This document shows, piece by piece, positions 33,998-45,294 of a stretch of 64,000 bases of DNA. Source of the DNA: Mytilus edulis (taxonomy: Eukaryota; Mollusca; Bivalvia; Mytilida; Mytilidae). The DNA lies in the NCBI RefSeq assembly GCF_963676685.1, contig NC_092353.1, positions 9,759,734-9,823,733 of the forward strand. Direction: 5' to 3'. A program made the translations under genes and the position numbers. Numbering within the stretch: position 1 is the first letter of the stretch; every line of letters begins with the position of its first letter. The notes below the pieces were generated by a model. That model did not search any database, was not told the DNA's origin, and worked only from the letters and a program-made list of their open reading frames with translations.

Positions 33998-36252
33998 AAA
34001 GTTTGATACTATCTATATTTTAGCATGTCTAATGAGAAGAAAGGGACCTCATTTTTATATGGTCTCTGTGATTAAAGTTTTGATACTCTGTATTATGTTA
34101 GCGTGTCATATGATAAGAAAGTGACCACATTGGTAATCTGGGATCAGGGTTGCTTATAATTATTAATATATTCATTTGGAAGTTAAGGCCGTTTATTTGC
34201 TTTTAAAACGAGACAAAGATACCCAAAATAATGGGGATTGGTTTCTGGTTGATTAATGTCGCGTTAGCGCAAAAAGACTGTTTTGCGCAGAGAAAGGTGA
34301 TTGACATTTGCACTTATGTAGAAAAAACATTATTAAAGACATTTTATGTGTAGAATGGTAAAACAAAAATTCCAAACAGTTAACTCGACTGCTAAATTCA
34401 AAAAGGGGAAGACCTTAAATACTGACAAAGTTAAAAGTTATCTACCAACAGAACAAGTGAAAAATAACTGTTTACATTGTAATAAAGTATTTTTTCTTAC
34501 ACCTATCTTGGAACACATTTATTTTCAATAAAACATTTTAAAATGTAAATATTATTATTCAAGTATGGATTGGTCAAGTCAAAACCCGAACTTTCATTCA
34601 TCTTTTAAATTGAAATAACGCGTATGAAAGATCGAGTTTCTTACATGTAAGGGGCTAATAGAATTATTAGTTCAAAGGACAGAAATTAAACAAACCAGAC
34701 AACTGATATATAAAGCGGAGAAAATTCAGGAAAACTATCCCCATAAGGTCAAAAAACAAAATGGTGTTGGTTTTGTCAACGTAAAATTTATATTTGTTCC
34801 GGCTAACAGATTGAAATTCTGTCGGAAACTTAGTTCTAAACAATGTCATGATATCAGTTCCTGAGTGAACAAATATGCAATACCTTTTTAAAAATGTTGT
34901 TTGGAACAAATACTCTAATATTTGAGCAGGGGAAATGATATTCCCCATCCCTCAAAAAGCATATATTAACCTATCATAAGTGTAGATATTATCAGAAAAA
35001 AAGCTGGTGTTCATTGTTCTTATATCTGAACGACGTGTTGCATGAGAAATCGGCTTCTTATTGTCAATGATGGACCCACTGATACATTTGAAATTAAATT
35101 TTGACAAGAGTTCTATGTCGCGCATCACAATTCTAAATAAACACAACAACGAACATATTAGTTTTGTCCATGGTGTAGCCATATGAAACCCTTTTAGAAA
35201 ATTGTGCCGAGACAAAGCTAAGATTGATTGTGATTGATTGTTGTTTCTTTAAATCTCTTGATTAATAATTCATTCGTGTTCAGTACGAAGTGAAAGGAAT
35301 GTGTCAGGAGCGTATGATCATTGTGGACTTCAGAACGAAAGTATTTAGATGAGATAGAAACACAATGGCCTTTTTGTTGTTCAGGAACAGATGTTTAGGA
35401 GACGGAGATTGAAAGGAGTTTAGAACCTATTTACTCCTTACAGATTTGTGTCAGAAAAAGGTTTACGTACATGTATCTTAAAAGCAACTAGATAATCATG
35501 ACAGAAAACAGAAATTGCTAATATATAATAGTGTTTCTTTTTTGTTTTCTGTCTTTTAAAATAATTTCTCACCATCCATTGTAAGGGTGGGTTTCGCTGA
35601 TATCACTTACAGTATGTATGGAATACTATGTTTGTTTACTGGTCGCCTTCGTAACTTTTGTATCAGTGTTTATGGGTTTTTTTCTTTTTTTTTATGACCT
35701 GATATCAAATGCTTATAATGAGAGAAAATTTATATGTATTTATTAAACAGATTATAAAGGTATTTGAGGATTCATAATAGCTGCCATTTACTAGTATTTA
35801 CATCTCTTTTTTATATTGTTTAGATTTTGAAATAATATTTATAAAACTTGATTACACTTTTGACATGAGTTATAAGCTTTCAATTTAAAGATTCTCTTGG
35901 GTTTCAGTGATTTTAATGCAATAAAATACTTTTGACTGAAGTACCGTTTAAAAGCCCATATATGATTGTGTTAGTAGTTAATAATAACGGTCTCATGTTT
36001 TATTGTAAAACTTGAGAATAGATTAGTGGCAGTCTACGAATGTATTCCAATAAAAATAGAATGATAGACCGGGAGTCAAAACTATTCTAAAATAAAAGTA
36101 AAACTAGTCGTTTAAACAAGCAATAAAATATAAAACTTAGAACTTGGAAAGGGTGTGTGTGGGGGAGGGGATATAGGAAGACGGGAGGGGTATGGGGTCG
36201 CAACAAAAGAAATTTGAGTAGAAAAAATGCAATATAGATAGATTGAGCACCC
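33998..36252 (+). repeat. Segmental duplication, copy B
   Basis: Second copy, in direct orientation, separated from copy A by only ~20 bp. Landmarks match along the whole length: 'gtgattgattgttgttt', 'cttttgactgaagta', 'ggtatggggtcgcaacaaaa'. It lacks the hammerhead element of copy A and holds two segments absent there (about 34490-34965 and about 35775-35880). The minus-strand open frames 34952-35215 and 34667-34948 lie in it. Confidence 0.85.
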
Positions 36253-37440
36253 GGAAGCCTATCCGAATCAGGGGATTAGGTCAGTGAAGATTTTCTAGAT
36301 GGGTCTTCGGTTCATGCCATTGAATGATTATTATGTGATTAATGCTAGCTCATAAGGTGACGAACGTTTGATTTTCGGGGTGGGGGTCGGGGGGCTGAAA
36401 ACAAAATTCTGACCTAGTGCAAGCTAAAAATAAATAACATTACATCAGCCAGGCTAAAATTAATATTCTGTAATATAAAATACAGGTATTAGTTTGTATA
36501 TAATCAATCAGCAAACCTGCCCCCACCCCAGCATTTAAAATGTTCGTTCCCTTACAGCACATACTACATGTATATTTGTTTTATGAACGATAACAGGTTA
36601 ATTTAACATGACTGTGAGCTAGTCGCAGTGTCGTTTATTCCGGAAGATAACTTGGCCACTTTGTATGAATATATAATTCCCTGTGTTCTGTTCATTTTCT
36701 CACAATTTGTTGAAACCCGTACATGCCAACTTATTGACTATTACTAATATAACCTAAAATTAGTACATTGATTTAAGATGGAATATTCATGTTCTCAATA
36801 TTCTCAGCGACGAGGAAGTACTTTTGCATATGTATAGGACTCGTCAAACGTTCGAATTTAATCGCAACTTAAAATTTCAATCCGTTTTATTGAAAAGGAG
36901 TCATATTTCTATATACATAATAGATGCAAAGGCTTGTGAATTTTTACTATGCTGTTTAATATTGAATGCACCTCAAATTAAAAGGACAAAACATGATCAA
37001 CCAATCTATGCATATGTGTTGTCAAATTATACATGTATAAAAAATTTGAATTAAAATTTAATTTCTTTCATGTCTTAAGTAGAGCTCTAATAAAAATTGA
37101 AGGATACTTATGCATTATAATCCGACCATTACTGTATTGTGATAAGTACCGTGAAGTTATACAGGGTTGAGTAATAGGCTGCACATTTAAATTATTAAGT
37201 TAATACGAATGGGAATAAACCTATAATGTTGGAGGTTCGATGGGTACGTGGAAACGAGAATCGGACAAGAACAGGACAATGGTATCTGAAATATTAAGTA
37301 TATGCCTGTTGGTCAGATCTTATTCTTTTTACCATGACATTACCCATATAACTATTAAAAAAAAGAATCTTGCAGCAAACTCTTAAGCAACAAAAAAACA
37401 GGTATATCTTTTACTTGTATATTAGCAAATAAAAAAGAAT
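36253..37440. other. Intergenic, nothing identified
   Basis: AT-rich, with a short G-rich patch around 36378-36395 and a C-rich one around 36520. The open frame at 36824-37054 has no support. Confidence 0.4.
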
Positions 37441-37790
37441 TAAGATGTGGTATGATTGGTTATGGGATAACTCTTCACAAGAGACCAAATGACACAGAAA
37501 TAAACAACTATAGGTCATTGCACAACCATAAACAATTTGACAAGATCATACCACATAGTAAGCTATAATAGTCCCAAAATGTAAAATGTTAAACAATTCA
37601 AACGAGAAAACTAACTGCCAAAATTAAGTACAAAAAAATTATCGAAAAACAAATATTTGACATCAACAAACGATAACCACCGAATCACAGGCTCCTGATT
37701 TGGCTCATACTTACACAATATGACAGGGTTAAACATGTTAGTGGGGTCCCAACACTCTCCCTAACCTGTAACAGTGGAGTAACACTTCTA
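37441..37790 (-). repeat. Repeat family M4, reverse copy
   Basis: The reverse complement has the M4 landmarks in order: the 'gggagagtgttgggacccca' type start, 'tttaaccctgtc', 'gattcggtggttatcgtttg', 'agttttctcgtttgaattg', 'ctataggtca'/'tgacctatag' and 'gagttatcccataacc'-like tail sequence. Confidence 0.6.
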
Positions 37791-38379
37791 AATAAGAACG
37801 AACTAACAAAATCAGTTGAAAAAGGCTTTACTCATCAGATGGATACAAATAAAAATACCTCTAACAAAAACACAGTGGACGTGGTCGGGTACTTGTACAT
37901 CCCAACAACAAAACGATAGTATTGCCATTGGTTACCGTCTTTTATAATTATTATAATAGATGACTGTACGATATTAGGTTTGTTAATTTTTTTAAGTTGA
38001 TCTCTAATTGCAATCTGTTTCATTTTAAAGCTGTTGAAAAGTTTTCTCATTGGTAATACCATGTCTTCCATATCTTCTTATTTTCTAGGTAAATCATCAT
38101 TGATTCTTTAACATTTTAGTTTGCGCATTAGCAAAACCTTGTTAAAAAATTTAAACAAAAGGTAAACAAAAGAAAAACAAATCAATTATTTTTTTTCTCT
38201 CTGGAGTGAATGAAGAATACAGATATCAATTTCTAATATTGATGAACAATTGAAATGTTCGATAGAAATCCAGATGTAAATTCACTATTAGGTTTCATTC
38301 GTTTGAGATTGTAATGTGAGTTGGTTGATCGTTTTGGAATACATGTATCTGTGTCACAGTAAAACCCTCATATGTTCCA
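37791..38379. other. Intergenic, nothing identified
   Basis: The minus-strand open frames 37835-38071 and 38295-38495 show no domain; the second runs into an M1 repeat. Confidence 0.4.
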
Positions 38380-38790
38380 CTTGTTGTAGCCATCCTCCAG
38401 TCCGCTTCCCTAGCGATTGTGGTATCACCAAATGAGACGTAATACCGAATCTGTACTGACTTTAAGTAACACGATGGGTGTAACATGAGGAGCATTACTG
38501 CTTACCCTTCCGGAGAAAAGGAGGTTTTGGCCTTATCATTGGTGTTAAAACCAAAATAAGTTGGAAAGCTAAATTATTTATGAATTTGAAGAGATCGACC
38601 TCGATTTTGAATAGGGGTTAAGTTTGGCAGTCATTAGTTGTGTGACTAAGTCTTTATAATTATCTACGTTGTTTTTTCCGTGTTTTGTACGTCTCTCTTC
38701 GCTCTCGGTTTTTGGTTTTTAGTGTAACTATCTTCGGTATCTTTTGGCTCTTTTTGTGAATACATTTCTGTAACCTGTATAAAACTTCTG
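38380..38790 (+). repeat. Repeat family M1
   Basis: Shares the 'gatgggtgtaacatgaggag', 'ctgcttacccttccggag' and 'ggtatcttttggctcttttt' landmarks with 118-380. It extends further upstream than that copy ('gtccgcttccctagcgattg', 'taataccgaatctgtactga'). Confidence 0.55.
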
Positions 38791-40299
38791 TATAAACATC
38801 AATAACGTCCAATAACGTCATCAATACATCCAGCTGATAAGAAATATTCCGCGAGAGTTGGAGGCAGTGAGTTATCGTCCTTTTTCACATTTACTCAACT
38901 GCTTCTGCATCAAGTATTTCTTTTTAATGCAGTGCCGAATAGGTTTGTTTTTACATTTTATCTTATACAGCTGTCAAAAGAGTGAAATGAGTTGTGATAT
39001 GATTTGTTAACATAAAAACATCACACATTTTATAAAGTTTGAATGATTTGCCAATATGATATATCGAGTGCCTCCCGTCAAGACAAAACCCGAGGTCTCC
39101 CTCCTACTTGTATCTATGGTGTATACTTGTCAAAAGCCGAAACAAACATGTTAACCTATTCAAATATGTCCAATATTTAAAATTAAATATTGTCTAACCA
39201 CTTGATTTCTGAATATGATCATATGAATAAACACTTATCAGGACGAATCGTTTTTAATATCTCACGAAAAAACTGATGCCTTTTCAAAAATTTACAAAGC
39301 GAAGAAAACATGTTATTGTATTATGGTCAATTAAAACTTTTCATGGCAAGAACATTTGCAATGTGTCATGTATCGATTTGGTTTGAAATAAAATGTCAAT
39401 TATGTATTTTATATCAGTTTATAAACTGTCGGAAGTTGTTATTGTTAACAAAAGATCAATTCGTCTCCAGAACAACATCAACCTGTAATTAAGACAACTT
39501 CCTGAAGTCTGGATGCTATCAAAAGTGCGAGACAATCTGTCTGAAAACTCAAGAACACTCAATATGCAGACTGAATTTTTATCATATACATAAATTATAC
39601 GATTGCACTTGCTATACATCTCAATATCGCAAGACACATGCTCCCGCAACTATAGGCATGCTGATTTTTTTTAATCATATACAAGGGCACTTGCTATCAG
39701 AACCTCAATATCGAAAGACACAGGAAACCGCTTGGCTTAGCTTATTTCATTTTACGTACTGCAGCGTATCCCGGCTTGTCCATGCTTGTGCCCATATGTG
39801 TGCTTCAAAAGAATATTACTTGAAATGTATCTTCAGGTATTATCTAGTCTCATCCAAGCATACTCGATTCTAAAATTTTCTCAAGGGGGAAATTATACAT
39901 TATAATTTTTAAATCCGAGGCTATTTTTACTGCAATAAAAAGTTCCTAGAAACAAACAGAAAAATTATTATAATGATTCATTTATTGATGAATAAAGGCA
40001 ACTGTAGTATATAGATGTTTAAAATTCATAAATTCATAAATTAACAAAAAAAAACAGATCCTGGTCACAAACCAACATCAACTTCATGTATAAGAGGCAA
40101 ACAACAGGACAACAGAAACTTTGAACTGCCGCTTCAAAGAACGCCAACGTAGACACGGACTATTTGATAACAACTGCCTTATTCCTGACTTAGTATAGAA
40201 CATAAGAACAATAGTTGGTTGTCTGAATCTGTGTTAACACTAGCCAAACACCCGCTTATATGACAAAATAATAATAAAAAAAAGCAAATCAAATTTTAC
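38791..40299. other. Intergenic, nothing identified
   Basis: Several open frames of 60-76 codons occur (39310-39492, 39419-39649, 39658-39873) on both strands. None has domain-like sequence. A short direct duplication is visible around 39585-39720 ('cttgctat.....cctcaatatcg.aagacac' occurs twice). Confidence 0.4.
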
Positions 40300-40570
40300 G
40301 CAAGACGTGTCACGGTACTTTTCTATCCCAAATTCATGTATTTAGATTTGATGTTATATTTGTTATTCTCATCGGATTTTGTCTAATGCTTAGTTCTTTT
40401 CTGTTTGTTTATCATTTTAATGCTTTGTTTCTGTGTGTCGTTTTTCTCCTCTGATATTTAATGCGTTCCTCTCAGTTTTAGTTTGTAACCAAGATTTGTT
40501 TTTATTCGATCGATTTATGAGTTTCGAACAGCGGTATACTACAATTGCCTTTATTTATCTTTTTTATAAG
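40300..40570 (+). repeat. M1-related repeat tail
   Basis: Contains 'tcatcggattttgtctaatg', 'gcttagttctttt', 'tctcctctgatatttaatgc' and 'gagtttcgaacagcggtata', a chain I associate with mussel repeats. It overlaps the start of the 40433-40732 open frame, which I therefore do not call as a gene. Confidence 0.45.
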
Positions 40571-41589
40571 AAATTCCATGGTGTTCATATTTTCAAGCCT
40601 ATAATATTTTTTTTTATTAACCAAACTTGGGAGAATAATTGTCAAGTTCTATTATACATGCATGGATATATTGCACCTTATATTTCAATATTGACGTATA
40701 GGGTATTACGAACTTCCAACGATATGATCTGAGCTAGGGGTAAACATGTATGTGGTCTACATATGTGAAATAATTTGTAATCACCCTAAGAAAATATCAT
40801 ATAATATATACGAATATCATTGTATGTAGGTAACACACTTGTTTTTGGCATTTCAGTGAGAACAAGGTTTTTAAAACAAGAAAAATGAACGATAGACAAA
40901 GACTGTGATATATAGACACAATTTACCTTGCATATGAACGTATTCAACCTAAAATCATAACGCACAAGTACATGTGTAGAAGATCAACACAATAAAAATT
41001 ATAGGACATCTAGAATTTGGAAGTTTGACATACAATCTTAAGTAAGACTCGTTATGATATTTTTTTTACTCTTTTGTGCTTTGTTTTGGTATCCTCCACT
41101 CTCGATTTCTATTGCTCTGTCGATGTACAGAATGAATGAGGATTACAGGAAATAATCCATTATTGCAAAAAACAAGATATTGCAAAAGTCAAGAATCGAA
41201 GAAACATTTATATCAAAATCGATCCGGTGTTGTCGGACCTTCATTTCTAAGCTTTCAATTGTCCTTTGTATTAGCAACACATGATCATTGAATTTTACAG
41301 TATATATGCTATACAAAACCTTATGATCCCTGAGTTAACCATCTACCACAAGGTTATAAGTAAATATTTTATGTATTAGAAGGAAAGCCCGTTGTGTTAA
41401 AGATTGATTTTAAAAGTAATTTACTGACAGCATATTGATTTACAAGTACCAAGATATATTTAAAAACAAATTAAATTTTCAATAATTTTTTTATCCTATA
41501 GATTTAAACATATGGTTGTTTCATACATACGATATCTCTCTCAGGAATAAAACAAAATCTTACAACCGAACGTTCATAGTTCGTTCTTA
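40571..41589. other. Intergenic, nothing identified
   Basis: AT-rich sequence without recognised genes or repeats. Confidence 0.4.
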
Positions 41590-41880
41590 TGATGTACTAT
41601 TTAACCACTGTCTCAGGTTAGGGTTTTTTTGGGGGGATACCGCTTACATGTTTAATCCCGTCATATCGTTTATGTATATGCGTGAACCATGCAGTGCCTG
41701 TAATTCAGTGGTTGTCGTTTGTTGCTGTTTTTCATTTTTCGTCTTATATACTAAGTACCCGACTATGCGGTATGGGTTTAACTCATTGTTGAAGACCGTA
41801 CGGTGACCTAAAGATGTTAATGTCTGTTTCATTTTAGTCTCTTGGGAAGAGTTGTCTCATTGGCAATCATCGTCTTATTT
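41590..41880 (+). repeat. Repeat family M4
   Basis: Has the 'attcagtggttgtcgtttgt', 'gactatgcggtatgggttta', 'gaccgtacggtgacctaaag' and 'gaagagttgtctcattggca' landmarks in the usual order. A central part is deleted relative to 28280-28690. The opposite-strand open frames at 41516-41832 are readings of it. Confidence 0.6.
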
Positions 41881-43289
41881 TATATGTACGAGTCCTAGGT
41901 GGTCCATTATACATGTAACATATAAATGATGACAATGTTATTTAACACATGTCCCATGTATCTGTAGCCTTATATAATCTTATATAAATACAAAACTTTA
42001 CTCGATTTATGTATTTTAATGTTTTATGTGAGGTGCACCTGGTGGGCTAAATCTACAAAAATATCCTGATTGTGCATCGTTAATGGTTTACTTAGTACAA
42101 TACATTATATTTATATGGATTAACTCAATTTACTGTGTATTAACCACGAACCATTATAAATGAGGAGACATTCTCACGATGACCTTTTTTCTTTGTATTT
42201 ATCTCTACCATCGTTAATAAAAATCGTTTGAATGTAAATCGGAACCTTGCTACCAATTTTAGGATTCCACAGTTGTCAGAGCGTTCAATAAAATACAATA
42301 AAATTGATAATATCTTTACGACAACTTAAAATAATATTTATCTTTAGATCACTACTGTTAATTCGTCACTGTAACGGGTAGATTTGAGCTAGCTTATCAA
42401 ATAAGTTAAGTGTACTTTGTTTTAATTCAAATCAACACTTTAAAGAAGAAAGGGGATCTTAATTTAAATTACTTTTTAGATAATAGGAATTTAAATGAAA
42501 ATTTGAATCTTCTTCGGTGAGAAATTTGAAGACTATTTGCTTATAAATTGTGGAAGCTTAAATTAAGAACGCATATTGACACTGTTTAATTTTTCTGTGG
42601 TAATTTGCTAAAGTATTCTGGCGATGAGTATTCTCAGAGACCTTCCCTAGGTCGAATTCACTCCAACTGATATATGCCGTGCGAAGACGTCCATTGTACG
42701 CGGACACTTGTTTCTGCCTAAAAAATACCCTATATGTACAGACAAATAATATGACTCAGGGTTTAATATAAATACAAAAATGTTATAGTATTGAAACATA
42801 TATAATCACTAGTAATAGGAATATACAAGTACTTCATCCATGGAATTGCTTATCCATTTTGAAAGCCCAAATTAATTGGCCAATATTCAACAGATAAAAC
42901 AGTTATCTCTGACATGTCAGAGTTGACACACACACACAAATTACGACAAAAAGATGGTTGTTGGAACATTGTACTATAGTAATAAATGGCAAGAATAAAA
43001 CAAATTATATATATTAAGATGACAGCCATATTCATAAATATTTCAAACGAAAAATCTCAAAAATCTAGGTAAAATTATATATTTTTGTCAGTTAATACCC
43101 TAAAAGAAGCAGGACATTTACAATTACAACAGTTTGGAAACTTTAAATGTTTGTAGTAATTTTGTAGATTAAAACTAATGAAAACATCCGAAACGACTGA
43201 CAACAATCATGGTGTATTCTACTGGTCAAAGATGTTTAGATTATTTTTGTTAATATGTCATTCGTCAACTGTTTTAGTAAAGATATCTC
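41881..43289. other. AT-rich stretch, nothing identified
   Basis: About 1.4 kb. The minus-strand open frame 42850-43035 has no support. Confidence 0.4.
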
Positions 43290-43600
43290 ATAAACATGTT
43301 TAACCCCGCCGCATTTTTGCAACTGTCCCTAGTCAAGAGCCTCTGGCCTTTGTTAGTCTTGCACTTTTTTTTACTTTAGTTTCTTGTGTATAATTTGGAG
43401 TTTAGTATCATGGCGTTCATTATCACTGAACTAGTATATATATATATTTATCTGGGGACAGCTGAAGGACTGACTCCGGGCGCGGGAATTTCTCGCTGCA
43501 TTCGAGACCTATTGGTGACCTTCTGCTGTTGTCTGTTGCATGGTCGAGTTGTTGTCCCTTTAGCACATTCCCCATTTCCATTCTCAATTTTAAATACTCT
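43290..43600 (+). repeat. Repeat family M3, 5'-truncated copy
   Basis: Runs from 'tttaaccccgccgcattttt' through 'cctctggcctttgttagtct', 'atggcgttcattatcactga' and 'gactccgggcgcgggaattt' to the terminal 'ccatttccattctcaatttta'. The open frame 43386-43691 is a reading of the repeat. Confidence 0.65.
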
Positions 43601-44002
43601 AGAGCGTTTATTTTTAAGTATGTGGTATCTTTATTCCACAGCTGTAAGACCCCCGTTTAAAGGGGCGAAAGGACATAGAAATATAACGTGACAAATATAA
43701 AATATCATGGATCATTCAAATTAAGTTAAGTTCAGTTTCCATGACATTAGAGAGTTGTGGAGTTGTTTTACTGTCCACATCTCAAACTTAAATTTTCAAC
43801 TAGATTCGTGTATGTGTACATTGTATTGTATGTAGAAGAATAAGCAACTTCGCCATAATGAAAAACAAAACAAGCGAACAGATAAAAAAAGTCTGCAACA
43901 CACTACAAAAAAAAAAAGAAATTGTATAACCTGAAACCCACTAAAATACGGGAGCTATCCTATGTATATTGGAAGAAAATCGTGTCCGCCCCTTACATTC
44001 TG
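43601..44002. other. Intergenic, nothing identified
   Basis: Short AT-rich spacer between an M3 copy and the hammerhead dimer. It includes a short A-run near 43908. Confidence 0.4.
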
Positions 44003-44046
44003 AGCAAATAAACTCATTATAGATACCAGGACTAAATTTAGTATAT

Positions 44047-44090
44047 ACGTCAGACGCGCGTTTCGTCTACAAAAGACTCATCAGTGACGC
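44047..44090 (-). ncRNA. Type I hammerhead ribozyme, intact
   Basis: On the minus strand: stem I is GCGTCA (44090-44085) with TGACGT (44052-44047), five Watson-Crick pairs and one G-U, the best stem I in the window. The CTGATGA core is intact, stem II is GTCT/AGAC with loop TTTGT, GAAA is present, and the helix III region is CGCGCG. Cleavage is expected between 44053 and 44052. The C-to-A change in stem I (TGGCGT to TGACGT) turns a G-U into an A-U pair and so preserves pairing. Confidence 0.75.
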
Positions 44091-44392
44091 TCGAATCCAA
44101 AAAAAGTTAAAAAGTCCAAATAAAGTACGAAGTTAAAGAGCATTGAGAACCAAAATTCCTAAACGTTTTGCCAAATACAGCTAAGGTAATCTATGCCTGA
44201 GATAGAAAAGCCTTAGTATTTCAAAAATTTCAAAATTTGTAAACAGTAAATTTATAAATATAACCATATCAATGACAATGCTGACTACTGGGCTTGTGAT
44301 ACCCTCGGGGAAATAAATCTCCACCAGCAGTGGCATCTACCCAGTGGTTGTAAATAAACTCATCATAGATACCAGGACTAAATTTAGTATAT

Positions 44393-44436
44393 ACGCCAGA
44401 CGCGCGTTTCGTCTACAAAAGACTCATCAGTGACGC
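44393..44436 (-). ncRNA. Type I hammerhead ribozyme, intact
   Basis: Same architecture as 44047-44090. Stem I is GCGTCA (44436-44431) with TGGCGT (44398-44393). Core, stem II (loop TTTGT), GAAA and the GTC cleavage triplet are intact. It lies one unit upstream of the neighbouring ribozyme. Confidence 0.75.
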
Positions 44437-44575
44437 TCGAATCCAAAAAAAGTTAAAAAGGCCAAATAAAGTACGAAGTTGAAGAGCATTGAGAACCAAA
44501 ATTCCTAAACGTTTTGCCAAATACAGCTAAGGTAATCTATACCTGAGGTAGAAAAGCCTTAGTATTTCAAAAAAT

Positions 44576-45294
44576 TTAAAAAAAAAACACTTTACATAAT
44601 CAACCTTTGCATTTTATGTGTGTTCTCCGATCTGAATATGCTTGAAATATTCGCCACTGGAATCAAGCTAATAACAAATTTTAAAAACAAGTACTCAACT
44701 ACCTAATGTGTGTTAGGTCCTTCTTCTGCTGTTTCGGTCAAAGTATGAACAAGAAAACACCAAATGCCTTTGTATTACCTTATTTAAATCTAATGGCACT
44801 TTTAAAAATTACAAAGAGTGCTTTACCAGAACAAGAAGGAAAAAACACGAAATCCTAAACATATCGATCCTCTCTATTTGTTATTCCAACTGCTAATATC
44901 ATGAACGTTAATTAGAACTAAAAAAAAAAATTCGTACATTGTCCTTTGACAAAATCTAGATATTATTTAGAATTTATGTTTCCTTATCTCTCGGATTGAA
45001 ACCTTGAGTCACACATTTCCTCACGTATTTAGATATCGATACATCCTTAGCCTTCACATGTTTGGTTTATATGATCCTGACGAATGTAACATACAGAAGA
45101 TCGCATCGGACACACCAAATATTTGTTTTTCTTCCCTTCTTATAGGGAAAACGGTAGTATTACATTTTCCCAGCATTAGGTTGGTGAAGGAAGTCAACTT
45201 ATGAGCGCTGTGATTGGATGTAAGGGTACAATATATTTTTTATTTATCTATGAATAACTGCAGTTTGTATATTTACAATATAAATTTTAAAACC
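44576..45294. other. Intergenic, nothing identified
   Basis: AT-rich sequence between two mobile elements. The open frames 45004-45204 and 45214-45408 lack support; the second runs into a transposon end. Confidence 0.4.

Larger units (their letters stand above)
44003..44575 (-). mobile_element. Dimeric hammerhead-repeat element (retrozyme-like)
   Basis: Read on the minus strand: a 5'-truncated unit (44575 to 44437), a hammerhead, one complete unit, a second hammerhead, then about 50 bp that repeat the beginning of the unit and stop. The two hammerheads are exactly 346 bp apart (44393 versus 44047) and both look intact. The unit is colinear with the 33.4-kb copy ('taccttagctgtatttggca', 'gtatcaccagccc'/'gtatcacaagccc', 'cagtggcatctacccagtgg' on the plus strand). 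A multimer with ribozymes at the junctions is the arrangement expected of retrozymes, whose transcripts self-cleave to unit length. Confidence 0.75.
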
